DNA from: Streptomyces sp. TLI_171 | Lineage (GTDB): Bacteria; Actinomycetota; Actinomycetes; Streptomycetales; Streptomycetaceae | Direction of reading: 5' to 3' | Assembly (NCBI RefSeq): GCF_003610255.1 | Contig: NZ_RAPS01000001.1 | Span: 7,219,001-7,283,000 of the forward strand | Length of the DNA: 64,000 nt | Part shown: one piece after another, positions 49,978 to 59,121 of the stretch | Layout of the letters: each line of letters starts with the position of its first letter | Position numbering within the stretch: the first letter of the stretch is position 1 | Made by a program: the position numbers and the translations under genes | The notes under the pieces: generated by a model | The model's database searches: none | Seen by the model: the letters and a program-made list of their open reading frames with translations, nothing else | Told to the model about the DNA's origin: nothing

Positions 49978-51519
49978 CTACGGGTGCTGGGTGAGCAGGT
50001 GCGCCCGGTAGCCCTCGCCGAAGGTGGCCGTCGGGGTGCCGCTCCAGTCGGCGATCAGCACGTTGCCGTTGCTGCCGCAGACGCCCCACGGGTTCCACGT
50101 CCAGGCCGTGTAGCCGACTCCGTTGGCATCGGCCCAGGCCATCACCCGGTCGAGGTAGTCGTGGGCGCAGGTGTTCTGCCCGATCTCGCCGGCCTGGACC
50201 GGGACCTTCGCCGCGAGCGACCCGATGGTGCTGTCCCAACAGGCGGTGGTCACACAGCCGTTGAAGTTGTACGAGTGCCAGGAGGCCATCAGGTTGCCGG
50301 TCGGGTCGGCGGGCGCGTAGGCCAGCCACTGGCTCAGGTCGTTGGTCCAGGTCAGGCCGCCGGTCATGATCACGTTGGTGGCGCCGGTCGCCCGCACCGC
50401 GTCGACCAGCGTCTGCATGCCCGCGACCGGGTACCCGATGCCGGTGCAGGTCCCGCCGTCGCGCAGGCAGGTCCAGGCCGCGGCGGCGTCCGTCCAGTTG
50501 TCGGCGGCGTCCGGGTAGGGCTCGTTGAACAGGTCGAACAGGACCGCGTCGTCGCCCTTGTACGCGGTGGCCACCTGGGTCCAGAAGGTCGGGCTGTACT
50601 GCAGGTCGGGCATCGGCTTCTGACAGGTCGCCACCACGTCCGAGCAGCCCGCGCCGGCTCCCGTGTACAGGCCGTGCGTCCAGTGCAGCTCCAGCACCAC
50701 GTTGATGCCGTTCGCCACCAGCAGGTCGGTGTACGCCTTGACCGCCTGCTGGTAGGCCGCGCCGGTGGTCCCGCCCGCCGGCACCTCGCTCGTTCCGAGC
50801 CAGCACTCCTCGTTCAGCGGGATCCGGACGGCGTGCACGTTCCACGCCTTCATCGCGTCGACCGTGGCCTGGTCCGCGGGGCCGTCCCACATGCCCTTGC
50901 CCTGCACGCAGGCGAACTCGCCGCTGGACCGGTTGACGCCCAGCAGCCGGTAGGCGGCGCCGGCGGCGGTCACCAGGCGGTTGCCGGACACGTGCAGCGC
51001 CGGCGCGGGCTGCGCGGGCGGGGGAGTGGTGGGCGGCGGGCTGGTCGGGGGCTCGGTGGGCGGCGGGGTGGTCGGGGTTCCGCCGCAGTGCACGCCGTTG
51101 ACGGTGAAGTCGGTGGGCGCGGCGTTGGCGCCGCTGTAGCTGAACGTGGCGGCTGGCGTGACGGTGCCGCCGGCCGGCACGCTGCCGTTCCAGGACAGGC
51201 TGCTGACGGTGACGTTCTTTCCGGACTGGGTCCAGTCGCCGTTCCAGCCGGAGGACAGCGCCTGGTTGCCGGCGTACGTGTAGCCGAGCGTCCAACTCGT
51301 CCACGCCGCACCGAGGTTGGTGATGGTGACACTGGCCTGGAAGCCGCTGCCCCAGTCGTTCTGCACCGCGTAGGTGGCCTTGCACTGGACGCCGGCCGCC
51401 TCGGCGGCCTCCGGCAGGGCGACCAGGGAGGCCGCCGCCACCGCGGTCAGTCCGGCCGCGACGGCGCCGGTGACCGCGCGGTGGCGGCGTGATCGGAAGT
51501 CGGGGAACACGAGACGCAT
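49978..51519 (-). CDS. Secreted endoglucanase (GH5) with N-terminal CBM2
   Basis: The 513-residue enzyme has a signal peptide (to about residue 42), a CBM2 cellulose-binding domain (about 45-145; C46 and C145 as the end cysteines, with surface Trp), a Pro/Thr linker (148-172), and a GH5 catalytic domain. Catalytic residues are Glu333 in LFDLFNEPYP and Glu445 in VQAGEIGQ. It should cut beta-1,4-glucan outside the cell. It is the last gene of the cluster with a LacI regulator and MalFG-type transporter whose likely substrate is cello-oligosaccharide or xylo-oligosaccharide. Confidence 0.93.
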   Translation of the reverse strand: MRLVFPDFRSRRHRAVTGAVAAGLTAVAAASLVALPEAAEAAGVQCKATYAVQNDWGSGFQASVTITNLGAAWTSWTLGYTYAGNQALSSGWNGDWTQSGKNVTVSSLSWNGSVPAGGTVTPAATFSYSGANAAPTDFTVNGVHCGGTPTTPPPTEPPTSPPPTTPPPAQPAPALHVSGNRLVTAAGAAYRLLGVNRSSGEFACVQGKGMWDGPADQATVDAMKAWNVHAVRIPLNEECWLGTSEVPAGGTTGAAYQQAVKAYTDLLVANGINVVLELHWTHGLYTGAGAGCSDVVATCQKPMPDLQYSPTFWTQVATAYKGDDAVLFDLFNEPYPDAADNWTDAAAAWTCLRDGGTCTGIGYPVAGMQTLVDAVRATGATNVIMTGGLTWTNDLSQWLAYAPADPTGNLMASWHSYNFNGCVTTACWDSTIGSLAAKVPVQAGEIGQNTCAHDYLDRVMAWADANGVGYTAWTWNPWGVCGSNGNVLIADWSGTPTATFGEGYRAHLLTQHP

Positions 51520-51606
51520 GAGTCACTCCTGATGAGGTGTCGAACCCGCCGGAGGGATCTCCGGCGGAGCGAGTGGGCGACCGCCCACCGCCGGGGCGCG
51601 CGGCGC

Positions 51607-52629
51607 TCAGGCGCGTGCGGGCGGTGCGGCGGTGCTGCCGCGGACGGTGAGGCGGGCGGTCTGCTCCTGGTGCGAGCGCGGCGGGCGCCCGTCGATCAGG
51701 TCCAGCAGCACTTGCGCGGTGTGCAGGCCGTACGCCTGGATGTCCCGGGTCAGGGCGGTCAGGGCCGGCCGGACCAGCACGCACAGCTGCGAGTCGTCGC
51801 CGGCCAGGATGGACAGCTCGCCGGGCACCGGAATGCCCATCTCCTGGGCGACGTTGAGCGCGGCGACGGCCATCACGTCGTTGTCGTACAGGATCGCGGT
51901 CGGCCGGTCGCGCCGGGACAGCAGCGCCCGGGTGGCCTGCGCGCCCTCCTCCGCGGTGTAGTCGGTCTCCACCACCCGGGGCTCGCCCAGGCCGTGCCGG
52001 AGCATGGCCGCGCGGAACGCGGCGATCCGCACCTGGGTGTGGTCGAGGGCCGGCAGGCCGGCGACCCTGGCGATCCGGCGGTGGCCGAGCGCCACCAGGT
52101 AGTCGACCGAGGAGTCCACGGCGGCGGTGTCGTCGGTCCACACCGCGGCCGGTCCGGTGTCCGTCCGCGGCCGGCCGGCCAGCACCGCCGGGATCCGCAA
52201 CTCGTCGATCACCGCGATCCGGCTGTCCTGCGCGTACAGGTCGGTGACCACCAGCCCGTCCACCCGCCGCTCGGCCCACCACAGGCGCATCGCCTCCACG
52301 GCGGCCCCGTGGTCCTCGACCACCTGCAGCAACAGCGCGATCCGCTGCCCCGACAGCTCGCGCTCCAGCCCGGAGATGAACCGCATGAAGAACGGCTCGA
52401 CACCGAGGGTGTCCGCGGGGCGGGCCAGGATCAGCCCGACGCCGTGCGCGCGCGACCCGGACAGCGACTTCGCGGCCAGGCTCGGCCGCCAGCCCATCCG
52501 GTCGGCGATCTCCACGATCCGCCGGCGGGTCTCCTCCGACACCCCCGGCCGCCCGTTGAGCGCGTACGACACCGCGCCGATCGACACGCCCGCCCGCTCC
52601 GCGATCTCCGCGATCGTCACCCGCTTCAC
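51607..52629 (-). CDS. LacI-family transcriptional regulator (CebR-like context)
   Basis: The 340-residue protein has the LacI DNA-binding part (VTIAEIAERAGVSIGAVSYALNG, MGWRPSLAAKSLSGSRAHGV) and a sugar-sensing domain (AILYDNDVMAVAALNVAQEM, LSILAGDDSQLCVLVRPALT). The start overlaps the permease stop (GTGA) with GGGGAG at good distance, so it is the last cotranscribed gene of the transporter operon. It probably represses the transporter, the cellulase and the acetyl xylan esterase through the TAAGT-type operators near 55.8 kb. Confidence 0.92.
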   Translation of the reverse strand: MKRVTIAEIAERAGVSIGAVSYALNGRPGVSEETRRRIVEIADRMGWRPSLAAKSLSGSRAHGVGLILARPADTLGVEPFFMRFISGLERELSGQRIALLLQVVEDHGAAVEAMRLWWAERRVDGLVVTDLYAQDSRIAVIDELRIPAVLAGRPRTDTGPAAVWTDDTAAVDSSVDYLVALGHRRIARVAGLPALDHTQVRIAAFRAAMLRHGLGEPRVVETDYTAEEGAQATRALLSRRDRPTAILYDNDVMAVAALNVAQEMGIPVPGELSILAGDDSQLCVLVRPALTALTRDIQAYGLHTAQVLLDLIDGRPPRSHQEQTARLTVRGSTAAPPARA

Positions 52630-53474
52630 TTGGTCGCTCCCCGGGTGAAGCCGTTGTAGATGAACCGCTGCAGGAACAGGAACACCACCAGGGTCGGCAC
52701 GATCACCAGCACCGCGCCCGCGCAGATGATCTCCCAGTGCGCGCCGTACGGGCCCTTGAAGGAGTACAACGAGGTGGAGACCACGCCGAGTTCGGGCGAG
52801 GGCATGTACAGGAACGGGACGTAGAAGTCGTTGTAGACCACCACGCCCTTCACGATCACCACCGTCGCGATGGCCGGCTTGAGCAGCGGGAGGATCACCG
52901 TCCGGTAGATCCGCAGCGGCGAGGCCCCGTCGATCCGGGCCGCCTCGTCGAGCGAGACCGGGATGGCCCGCATGAACTGCAGGAAGATGACGATCGACAC
53001 GATGTCGGTGCCGGTGTACAGCGCGATCGCCGACCAGCGGCTGTTGAACATGCCGAAGGAGTTGATGATCTGGAAGGTCGCCACCTGGGTGGTGACACCT
53101 GGCACCAGCGAGGCCAGCAGGAACAGCGAGATCGTCAGCCGTCGGAACGGGAACCTGAACCGGTCGATCGCGTACGCGGTCATCGAGCCGATCAGCACCG
53201 TGCCGGTCACCGAGAACGCCAGGATGAACGCGGTGTTCCCGAACGCCCGCAGCAGGTGCCCCTGACTGAAGGCCACCTCGAAGTTGCGCAGGTTGAACCA
53301 GTCGTGCGGCGGCGTCAGCGGCCCGCCGGCCGCCGACTCCGGCTCGGTCTTCAACGCGGCCATCAGCACCACCGCCAGCGGCAGCAGCGTCGCCGTCGAA
53401 GCGGCCACCAGCGACAGGTACTTGGCCGCCACCGCCGACCGGGCGCCGAACCCGCGCGGAACGTGCGTCGTCAT
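52626..53474 (-). CDS. Carbohydrate ABC transporter permease (MalG type)
   Basis: The 282-residue protein has six hydrophobic segments and the CUT1 EAA loop (MRAIPVSLDEAARIDGASPLRIYRTVILPLLKP), which docks to an ATPase. No ATPase gene is present here, so a shared MsiK-type ATPase encoded elsewhere is likely, as in other streptomycete CUT1 systems. Starts overlap with the MalF-type gene (ATGA). Confidence 0.93.
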   Translation of the reverse strand: MTTHVPRGFGARSAVAAKYLSLVAASTATLLPLAVVLMAALKTEPESAAGGPLTPPHDWFNLRNFEVAFSQGHLLRAFGNTAFILAFSVTGTVLIGSMTAYAIDRFRFPFRRLTISLFLLASLVPGVTTQVATFQIINSFGMFNSRWSAIALYTGTDIVSIVIFLQFMRAIPVSLDEAARIDGASPLRIYRTVILPLLKPAIATVVIVKGVVVYNDFYVPFLYMPSPELGVVSTSLYSFKGPYGAHWEIICAGAVLVIVPTLVVFLFLQRFIYNGFTRGATK

Positions 53475-54367
53475 ACCAGCTCAACCCCTTCGTCGGGCAC
53501 CAGGACCCGCTGGATCCAGGTCGTCAGCAGGACGACGGCGAGCAGCACCACGGCCGCGGCCGAGGCCAGGCCGACCTTGTTGAACTGGAAGGCGAGCTTG
53601 ACGGTCTGGATCACGAAGGTGGTGCTGCCGTTGGCGCCGCCGGTCATGATGTAGGGGATCTCGAACGCGGACAGCGAACCCGAGACCACCAGGATGGCGC
53701 TGAGGCTGACGACGGGCCGGATGCCCGGCAGCACGATGTGCCGGACCTGGTGCCAGCGGTTCGCGCCGTCGAGCTCGGCCGCCTCGTAGATCTCGCCCGG
53801 TACGGACTGGATCGCCCCGAGGAACAGCACGAAGTTCAGGCCCAGGTAGCGCCAGAGCGACACCGAGGCGAGCGACCAGTTGACCAGCTGCGGGTCGCCC
53901 AGCCACAGGTGGTCGCCGCGCGCGCCGAACAGGCCGAGCACCGAGTCCAGGGTGCCGCCGGGCTGGAAGAAGTAGAGGAACACGAACCCGATGGCGACGC
54001 CGTTGACCAGGTACGGGAAGAACAGCACGCCCTTGAAGAAGTTCCGGAACCGGACGTGGAAGCTCAGCACCGTCGCGAAGTACAGCGCCAGCACCATCTG
54101 CACCGCGCCGGAGGCCAGGTAGAACAGGCTGACGAAGAACACCTGGAACAGGTCGGGCCGGGTGAACAGCTCGGTGTAGTTGGCCTGCCCGACGAACTCC
54201 TTCTGCGGGCTGAAGCCGTCCCAGCTGGTCAGGCTGTAGAACAGCATGCTGAACACCGGGGTGTAGGTGAAGGTCACCAGCAGGGCCAGCGGCACGGCGA
54301 GGAAGAGCCACGGCGTGGACCGCGCGAGCAGGCCGCGCCCGGGCCTGCGGCGGGTGGGTCGGTGCAT
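53471..54367 (-). CDS. Carbohydrate ABC transporter permease (MalF type)
   Basis: The 298-residue protein has six hydrophobic segments and the EAA loop (SVPGEIYEAAELDGANRWHQVRHIVLPGIRP). It pairs with the MalG-type protein to form an oligosaccharide importer. It lies 31 bases after the binding protein gene. Confidence 0.93.
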   Translation of the reverse strand: MHRPTRRRPGRGLLARSTPWLFLAVPLALLVTFTYTPVFSMLFYSLTSWDGFSPQKEFVGQANYTELFTRPDLFQVFFVSLFYLASGAVQMVLALYFATVLSFHVRFRNFFKGVLFFPYLVNGVAIGFVFLYFFQPGGTLDSVLGLFGARGDHLWLGDPQLVNWSLASVSLWRYLGLNFVLFLGAIQSVPGEIYEAAELDGANRWHQVRHIVLPGIRPVVSLSAILVVSGSLSAFEIPYIMTGGANGSTTFVIQTVKLAFQFNKVGLASAAAVVLLAVVLLTTWIQRVLVPDEGVELV

Positions 54368-54387
54368 GTCGCCCCGTTCGTCGGTCT

Positions 54388-54402
54388 CGGACGGTCCGTC
54401 AG
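54388..54402. repeat. Degenerate CTGACG-type palindrome at the binding protein stop
   Basis: CGGACGGTCCGTCAG keeps the CGTCAG arm; the TCA at 54399-54401 is the stop of the binding protein gene on the minus strand. Confidence 0.6.
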
Positions 54403-55718
54403 GAGCCGGCGGTCTTCACCGCGGCGGCCCACTTCCGGTTCAGCTCGGCGAAGTAGCCGTCCAGGGTGCCGCTGCCCGCGCCGCGGGCCAGGTCGACCAG
54501 GTGCTGGCGGTAGTCCGGCTTGTTCAGGCCGATCTCGGACTGGTTGTCGATCTTCGAGACCTCGGCGTTCTTCGCCTGGCCGAGCTGGATGAACCTCACG
54601 CCCGCGTCCTGATAGGCCTTCAGCTCCTCCGGCATCGCCCCGGCCTTCAGGGTCGGCAGCAGCGCCTGGTCCTGCGCGTAGCTGCTGCGGTCCACGAACC
54701 AGTCCACCCAGGCGCGGGCCGCCTCCTTGTGCTTGGAGTGGATGCTCACCGCCTCCCGGTAGTCCGGGGAGATCACCGAGCAGAAGTGCCCGTCGGCCTG
54801 GGCCGGGAACGGCATGAAGCCGATGCTCGACGGGTCCGCGCCGCCGGCCTTCGCGGCGGCCTTCAGCTGCGAGATCGCCCAGGAGGCCAGCGGCAGCGTG
54901 CCGATCTTCCCGGTGCCGAGCCGGCTCTTCGCGGCGTCCCAGGTGGTGGTGGTCGGGTCCTTCTCGGTCAGCTGGTCGTGCACCACGTCGTACAGCAGGG
55001 TGTCGATCCGGTTGAGCTCCTTGCCGGCGGCCCACGGCGCGGTGTCGGTGGCCAGCGCGTCACCGGCGCCGGGGTCGCAGCCGGTCTCGCCGAGGTAACT
55101 CTGCCAGGCGGTGATCGGCCAGCCCTCGTGGTAGATCGTGTAGAGCGGCGTGGCCTGGGTCTTCGACTTGATCGCCTGCAGGTCGGCGCGGAACTCCGCC
55201 GGCGTGGTGGGCCAGTCGGTGATCCCGGCCTGCTGCCAGACGGCCTTGTTGTAGACCATGCCGGTCGCGTTGCCGTTGATGGCGAGGCCGTAGACCTGCC
55301 CGTCGTACCCGCCGCCGTCGACGAAGCGGTACTTCCGGTCGAGCTCGGCCGAACTGCCCAGCGGGGCGAAGAACCTGGGGTAGTCGGCGACCGGGACGGC
55401 GGCCGGGATCATCAGCACGTCGCCGTAACTGCTGCTGTTCAAGCGGATCTTGACGTCGCCCTCGTAGTTGACGATCGCCTCGAACTTGACGTGCACGTTC
55501 GGGTAGACCTTGTTGAACTCCGCCGCGTAGCGCTGCAGCGTGCCGTCCGCGGCGAGGTCGGTCTTGTGGGTGAGCACGGTGATGTCCCCGCTCACCGAGG
55601 CCGGGTCGGACGGGGCCACCGCCGCGCCCCCCGTGCCGCCGCTCCCGCCGGAGCAGGCCGCGACCGCCGTCATCGCCGTCAGGGCCGCGGCCAGCAGGGC
55701 CGCCGAACGCTGTCTCAT
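54399..55718 (-). CDS. Extracellular oligosaccharide-binding lipoprotein (CUT1)
   Basis: The 439-residue product has a lipoprotein signal with VAAC and a Gly/Ser linker, then the type 1 extracellular solute-binding fold: ITVLTHKTDLAADGTLQRYAAEFN, KVYPNVHVKFEAI, YGLAINGNATGMVYNKAVWQQAGI. It delivers the oligosaccharide to the MalFG-type permeases. ATG 55718 (GGGAGTT upstream) is preferred over 55760. A palindromic operator lies 55 bases before it. Confidence 0.92.
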   Translation of the reverse strand: MRQRSAALLAAALTAMTAVAACSGGSGGTGGAAVAPSDPASVSGDITVLTHKTDLAADGTLQRYAAEFNKVYPNVHVKFEAIVNYEGDVKIRLNSSSYGDVLMIPAAVPVADYPRFFAPLGSSAELDRKYRFVDGGGYDGQVYGLAINGNATGMVYNKAVWQQAGITDWPTTPAEFRADLQAIKSKTQATPLYTIYHEGWPITAWQSYLGETGCDPGAGDALATDTAPWAAGKELNRIDTLLYDVVHDQLTEKDPTTTTWDAAKSRLGTGKIGTLPLASWAISQLKAAAKAGGADPSSIGFMPFPAQADGHFCSVISPDYREAVSIHSKHKEAARAWVDWFVDRSSYAQDQALLPTLKAGAMPEELKAYQDAGVRFIQLGQAKNAEVSKIDNQSEIGLNKPDYRQHLVDLARGAGSGTLDGYFAELNRKWAAAVKTAGS

Positions 55719-55772
55719 GTGCCAACTCCCGGGTGGTGGAGGTCCGAACCGAACGGGCACCAGGAGCCGCAG

Positions 55773-55790
55773 GACTTATACGCTTAAGTC
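55773..55790. promoter_or_regulatory. LacI-type operator GACTTATACGCTTAAGTC
   Basis: GACTTA-N6-TAAGTC palindrome with a central CG, as in LacI-family sites, upstream of the oligosaccharide transporter operon. A related copy lies at 55894-55911 on the esterase side. The low GC stands out. The local LacI protein (51607-52629) is the likely ligand. Confidence 0.8.
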
Positions 55791-55893
55791 GGCGACGCAC
55801 GAGGGCCGCTGGCCTGGTTCCGCGGAACCTAGGGACAGTGGCGCGGACCGGTCAATCGCCGACGCGAACCCTCGGGTGGATTCACCAGGTCAC

Positions 55894-55911
55894 GGCTTAA
55901 CCCCTTAAGTA
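55894..55911. promoter_or_regulatory. LacI-type operator copy GGCTTAACCCCTTAAGTA
   Basis: A degenerate copy of the palindrome at 55773-55790 (G-R-CTTA-N2-C-N-CTTAAGT in common), 64 bases upstream of the acetyl xylan esterase. It suggests that the esterase is co-regulated with the divergent transporter operon. Confidence 0.65.
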
Positions 55912-55974
55912 ACTTTCAGCTCCTGCCCGTTCCGATCTTGGCGGCCGCGCCGCGCTGCCCTAGCCTGAGCCGCC

Positions 55975-56940
55975 ATGGCCTTCCTTTCGATGGATCTGCC
56001 GGAGCTGCGCAAGCACCGGCCCGAGCGGACCGAACCCGACGACTTCGCCGCGTTCTGGGCCGACACCCTGTCAGCCGCCCGAACCTTCCCCGCCGCCCTC
56101 GACACTGCCCCCGTCGAGACCGGTCTCACCACCCTGGCGGTGGAGGACGTCACCTTCCCGGGCTTCGCCGGGCAGCCCATCAAGGGCTGGCTGATCCGCC
56201 CGCGCGACGCCGAAGGGCCGCTCCCGGCGGTCGTCGAGTACGTCGGGTACGGCGGCGGCCGCGGGCTGCCGCACGACCACCTGCGCTGGGCCAGCGCCGG
56301 CTACGCGCACCTGGTCATGGACACCCGCGGCCAGGGCGGCGGGTGGTCCGTCGGCGACACCTCCGACGACGCGCCCAGCGCCGGCCCGGCCCACCCGGGC
56401 TCGATGACCCGCGGCGTCCTCGACCCCGCGACCTACTACTACCGCCGGCTCTACACCGACGCGGTCCGGGCCGTCGACGCGGTGCGCACCCACCCCGGCG
56501 TCGACCCGGCCCGGGTCCTGGTGGCCGGCGGCAGCCAGGGCGGCGGCCTGGCCCTGGCCGCCGCGGGCCTGCTGCCCGACCTGGCCGGGGTGATCGCGGA
56601 CGTCCCGTTCCTGCAGCACATCCGTCGCGCCACCGAGATCACCGACGCGTTCCCGTACAAGGAGGTCGCCGACTTCTGCAAGGTCCACCGCGACAAGGTG
56701 GAGACCGTGTTCCGGACCCTGTCGTACTTCGACGGCCTAAACTTCGCGGCCCGCGCCACCGCCCCCGCGCTGTACTCGGTCGCGCTGATGGACGAGGTCT
56801 GCCCGCCGGAGACGGTCTTCGCCTCCTACCACCACTACCTCGGCCCGAAGGAGATCAGCGTCTACGCCTACAACGGCCACGAGGGCGGCGGCTCGCACCA
56901 CGTCCCCGTCGCGCTGGCCTTCGCGGCCTCCCTGGTCTGA
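55975..56940 (+). CDS. Acetyl xylan esterase / cephalosporin-C deacetylase (CE7)
   Basis: The 321-residue enzyme has the CE7 fold and triad Ser187 (GGSQGGG), Asp273 and His302 (YNGHEGGG). These lie exactly one position before Ser188/Asp274/His303 of the Thermotoga maritima enzyme, so the whole protein is collinear with it. It has no signal peptide, fitting deacetylation of imported acetylated xylo-oligosaccharides in the cytoplasm. It is divergent from the CUT1 transporter operon, with a matching operator pair between them. Confidence 0.93.
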   Translation: MAFLSMDLPELRKHRPERTEPDDFAAFWADTLSAARTFPAALDTAPVETGLTTLAVEDVTFPGFAGQPIKGWLIRPRDAEGPLPAVVEYVGYGGGRGLPHDHLRWASAGYAHLVMDTRGQGGGWSVGDTSDDAPSAGPAHPGSMTRGVLDPATYYYRRLYTDAVRAVDAVRTHPGVDPARVLVAGGSQGGGLALAAAGLLPDLAGVIADVPFLQHIRRATEITDAFPYKEVADFCKVHRDKVETVFRTLSYFDGLNFAARATAPALYSVALMDEVCPPETVFASYHHYLGPKEISVYAYNGHEGGGSHHVPVALAFAASLV

Positions 56941-56957
56941 GGCCCGCCACGGCGCCC

Positions 56958-59111
56958 TCAGGCGGCTCCGGCGCGGTCGGCCGGGGCGTGCAGGGCGCCG
57001 TAGCGCTGCATCCGCTGCCAGCGCAGGCGGTTGCCGGCCAGCGCCGTCCACACCGAATGGATCACCACCAGGTACATCAGCTGACGGTAGACCAGCTGCT
57101 GCAGCGGCAGGGACCAGAGCGGGCCGAGGCGTTCGCCGTCCAGCCGGAACGCGTAGCAGGCGCAGGCGGACTGCACGGCGAGGAAGGCCAGCCAGACCCC
57201 GGCGATCCGGACCGGGTCGAGGAAGACGAGCCCGTAGACCGCGAACACGTCGACGGCCGGGGCCAGCAGCGGCAGCAGGACCTGGAACAGCAGCAGGTAC
57301 AGCAGGCCGCGGCGGCCGAGCTTCCCGGCCTGGCCGCGCTGGCCGACGGCCCGGCGGTGCTTCCACATCGCCTGCAGGGTGCCGTAGCACCAGCGGTAGC
57401 GCTGGCGCCACAGCGCGGACAGCGAGGCCGGGGCCTCGGTCCAGGCGACGGCGCGCTCCTCGTAGACGACCCGCCAGCCCGCCCGGCACAGCGCCATGGT
57501 GAGGTCGGTGTCCTCGGCGAGGGTCTCCTCGGCGACGCCGCCGAGGCGCAGCAGGGCGGAGCGGCGGAACGCGCCGACCGCGCCCGGGACGGTCGGCATG
57601 CACTGGGCCAGGTCGAAGAAGCGGCGGTCCAGGTTGAAGCCGACCACGTACTCGATGTGCTGCCAACGGCCCAGCAGACCGCCCCGGTTGATCACCTTGG
57701 CGTTGCCGGAGACCGCTCCCACCCGCCGGTCGGCGAACGGCTGGACCAGCAGGCGGACGGCGTCCGGCTCGAACACGGTGTCGCCGTCGACCATCACCAC
57801 CAGTTCGCAACTCGCGTGCCGCAGGCCGTTGTTGAGGGCTGCCGGCTTGCCGGCGTTGGCCTGCCGGAGGACCCGGACGCCGGGCAGCCGGAGTGAGTCG
57901 ACCAGGTCGGCGGTGCCGTCGGTGGAGCCGTCGTCGACCACGATCACCTCCACCGGATGGTCGGAGGCGACCAGCGAGCGGACCGCCGCCTCGATGCCGG
58001 CCCGCTCGTTGAACGCGGGGACGATCACCGTGACCGGGTCGGTGACCGGCGGGCCCCAGCCACGCCGCCGCAGCCGGCGGTGCCGGCCGGCGGCGGCGGT
58101 GAGCGCGACCGCCCGCAGCACGCTGATCGCGCCCGCGGCCACCAGCAGCCAGTCCAGCGCGCCCACCGCGTGGTCGCCGACGGTCAGCGCGAGGATCAGC
58201 GCCCGGCCCTGCCAGTGCTCGGCGCCGCTCGCCGGACGGGCGGCGCCGGGGATCGAGACGGCCTCGGAGACGGTCGCGAAGCGGTAGCCGGCCGCCTTCA
58301 GCTTCGGGAGCAGTTCGGCGAGCGCGGCCACGGTCTGCGAGCGGTCGCCGCCGGCGTCGTGCATCAGCAGGACCTGCCCGGCCGGGCCCTTCGGCGTGGC
58401 GTTGGCGACGATCCGCTCCACCCCGGGGCGCTGCCAGTCCTCGCTGTCCAGGGTGGTCAGCACCGTCAGGTAGCCGGCCTGCCCGGCCTGCCGGACGGCC
58501 TGCCAGTCGGCGTCGGTGAGCGCGTCATTGGTCGAGGAGTACGGCGGCCGCAGCAGCGCGGTGGTGGTGCCGGTGGCCCCGGCGACCGCGAGCTGGGTCT
58601 CGCGCAGTTCGAGGGAGCGGCGCCACGGCGCGGCCTGCCCGAGGTCGGTGTGGGTGAAGGTGTGGATGCCGAGCTGGTGGCCCTCGGCGAGGATCCGGCG
58701 GGCCAGCTCGGGATGGTCGGCGACCTGGGTGCCGACCACGAAGAAGGTGGCGTGCACGCCCTGCTGCTTCAGTACGTCCAGGATCTTCGGCGTCCAGACC
58801 GGGTCCGGCCCGTCGTCGAAGGTCAGCGCGAGGGTCTGCGGCGCGGGGCGGGCGGTGCGTGGCGTCGCGGCGGAGGCGTCGATCACCGGCCCGCCGTGCG
58901 CGGCCTCCGGCGGCACGGCGTCGGCCGCCGCGGCGGCCCGGGGCGCGCCGTCGGGCGCGGTGTCGAACAGGTGCCGGGTGTAGCCCTGCATCAGCAGGGC
59001 CGCGGCCAGGGTGATCACCATGGCGGCGAGCAGCAGCCAGTGGGTGCGCGGCGCACGCTGCCGCACCACGCCGCGGCGGCCACGGCGGCGGGAGTTCTGA
59101 CGGGAGGTCAT
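56958..59111 (-). CDS. Fusion of polysaccharide deacetylase (NodB) and GT2 glycosyltransferase
   Basis: The 717-residue protein has an N-terminal membrane anchor (about residues 25-45), a NodB deacetylase domain (about 90-290, ALTFDDGPDPVWTPKIL with the metal-binding Asp, and GIHTFTHTD with the His pair), one or two membrane helices, then a family 2 glycosyltransferase. That part has VIVPAFNERAGIEAAVRSL, VIVVDDGSTDGTADLV, VMVDGDTVFEPDA, an EDTDLT motif, and QRYRW, followed by C-terminal membrane helices. It probably makes and deacetylates an N-acetylglucosamine polymer at the cell surface. The gene order with a small Pro/Ser-rich anchor protein follows. Confidence 0.92.
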   Translation of the reverse strand: MTSRQNSRRRGRRGVVRQRAPRTHWLLLAAMVITLAAALLMQGYTRHLFDTAPDGAPRAAAAADAVPPEAAHGGPVIDASAATPRTARPAPQTLALTFDDGPDPVWTPKILDVLKQQGVHATFFVVGTQVADHPELARRILAEGHQLGIHTFTHTDLGQAAPWRRSLELRETQLAVAGATGTTTALLRPPYSSTNDALTDADWQAVRQAGQAGYLTVLTTLDSEDWQRPGVERIVANATPKGPAGQVLLMHDAGGDRSQTVAALAELLPKLKAAGYRFATVSEAVSIPGAARPASGAEHWQGRALILALTVGDHAVGALDWLLVAAGAISVLRAVALTAAAGRHRRLRRRGWGPPVTDPVTVIVPAFNERAGIEAAVRSLVASDHPVEVIVVDDGSTDGTADLVDSLRLPGVRVLRQANAGKPAALNNGLRHASCELVVMVDGDTVFEPDAVRLLVQPFADRRVGAVSGNAKVINRGGLLGRWQHIEYVVGFNLDRRFFDLAQCMPTVPGAVGAFRRSALLRLGGVAEETLAEDTDLTMALCRAGWRVVYEERAVAWTEAPASLSALWRQRYRWCYGTLQAMWKHRRAVGQRGQAGKLGRRGLLYLLLFQVLLPLLAPAVDVFAVYGLVFLDPVRIAGVWLAFLAVQSACACYAFRLDGERLGPLWSLPLQQLVYRQLMYLVVIHSVWTALAGNRLRWQRMQRYGALHAPADRAGAA

Positions 59112-59121
59112 CGAAAGCTCG

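Noticed and set aside
52737..53654. A plus-strand open frame opposite the MalG-type permease
   Set aside because: The composition is Arg/His/Asp-rich and it mirrors the hydrophobic codons of the real gene.
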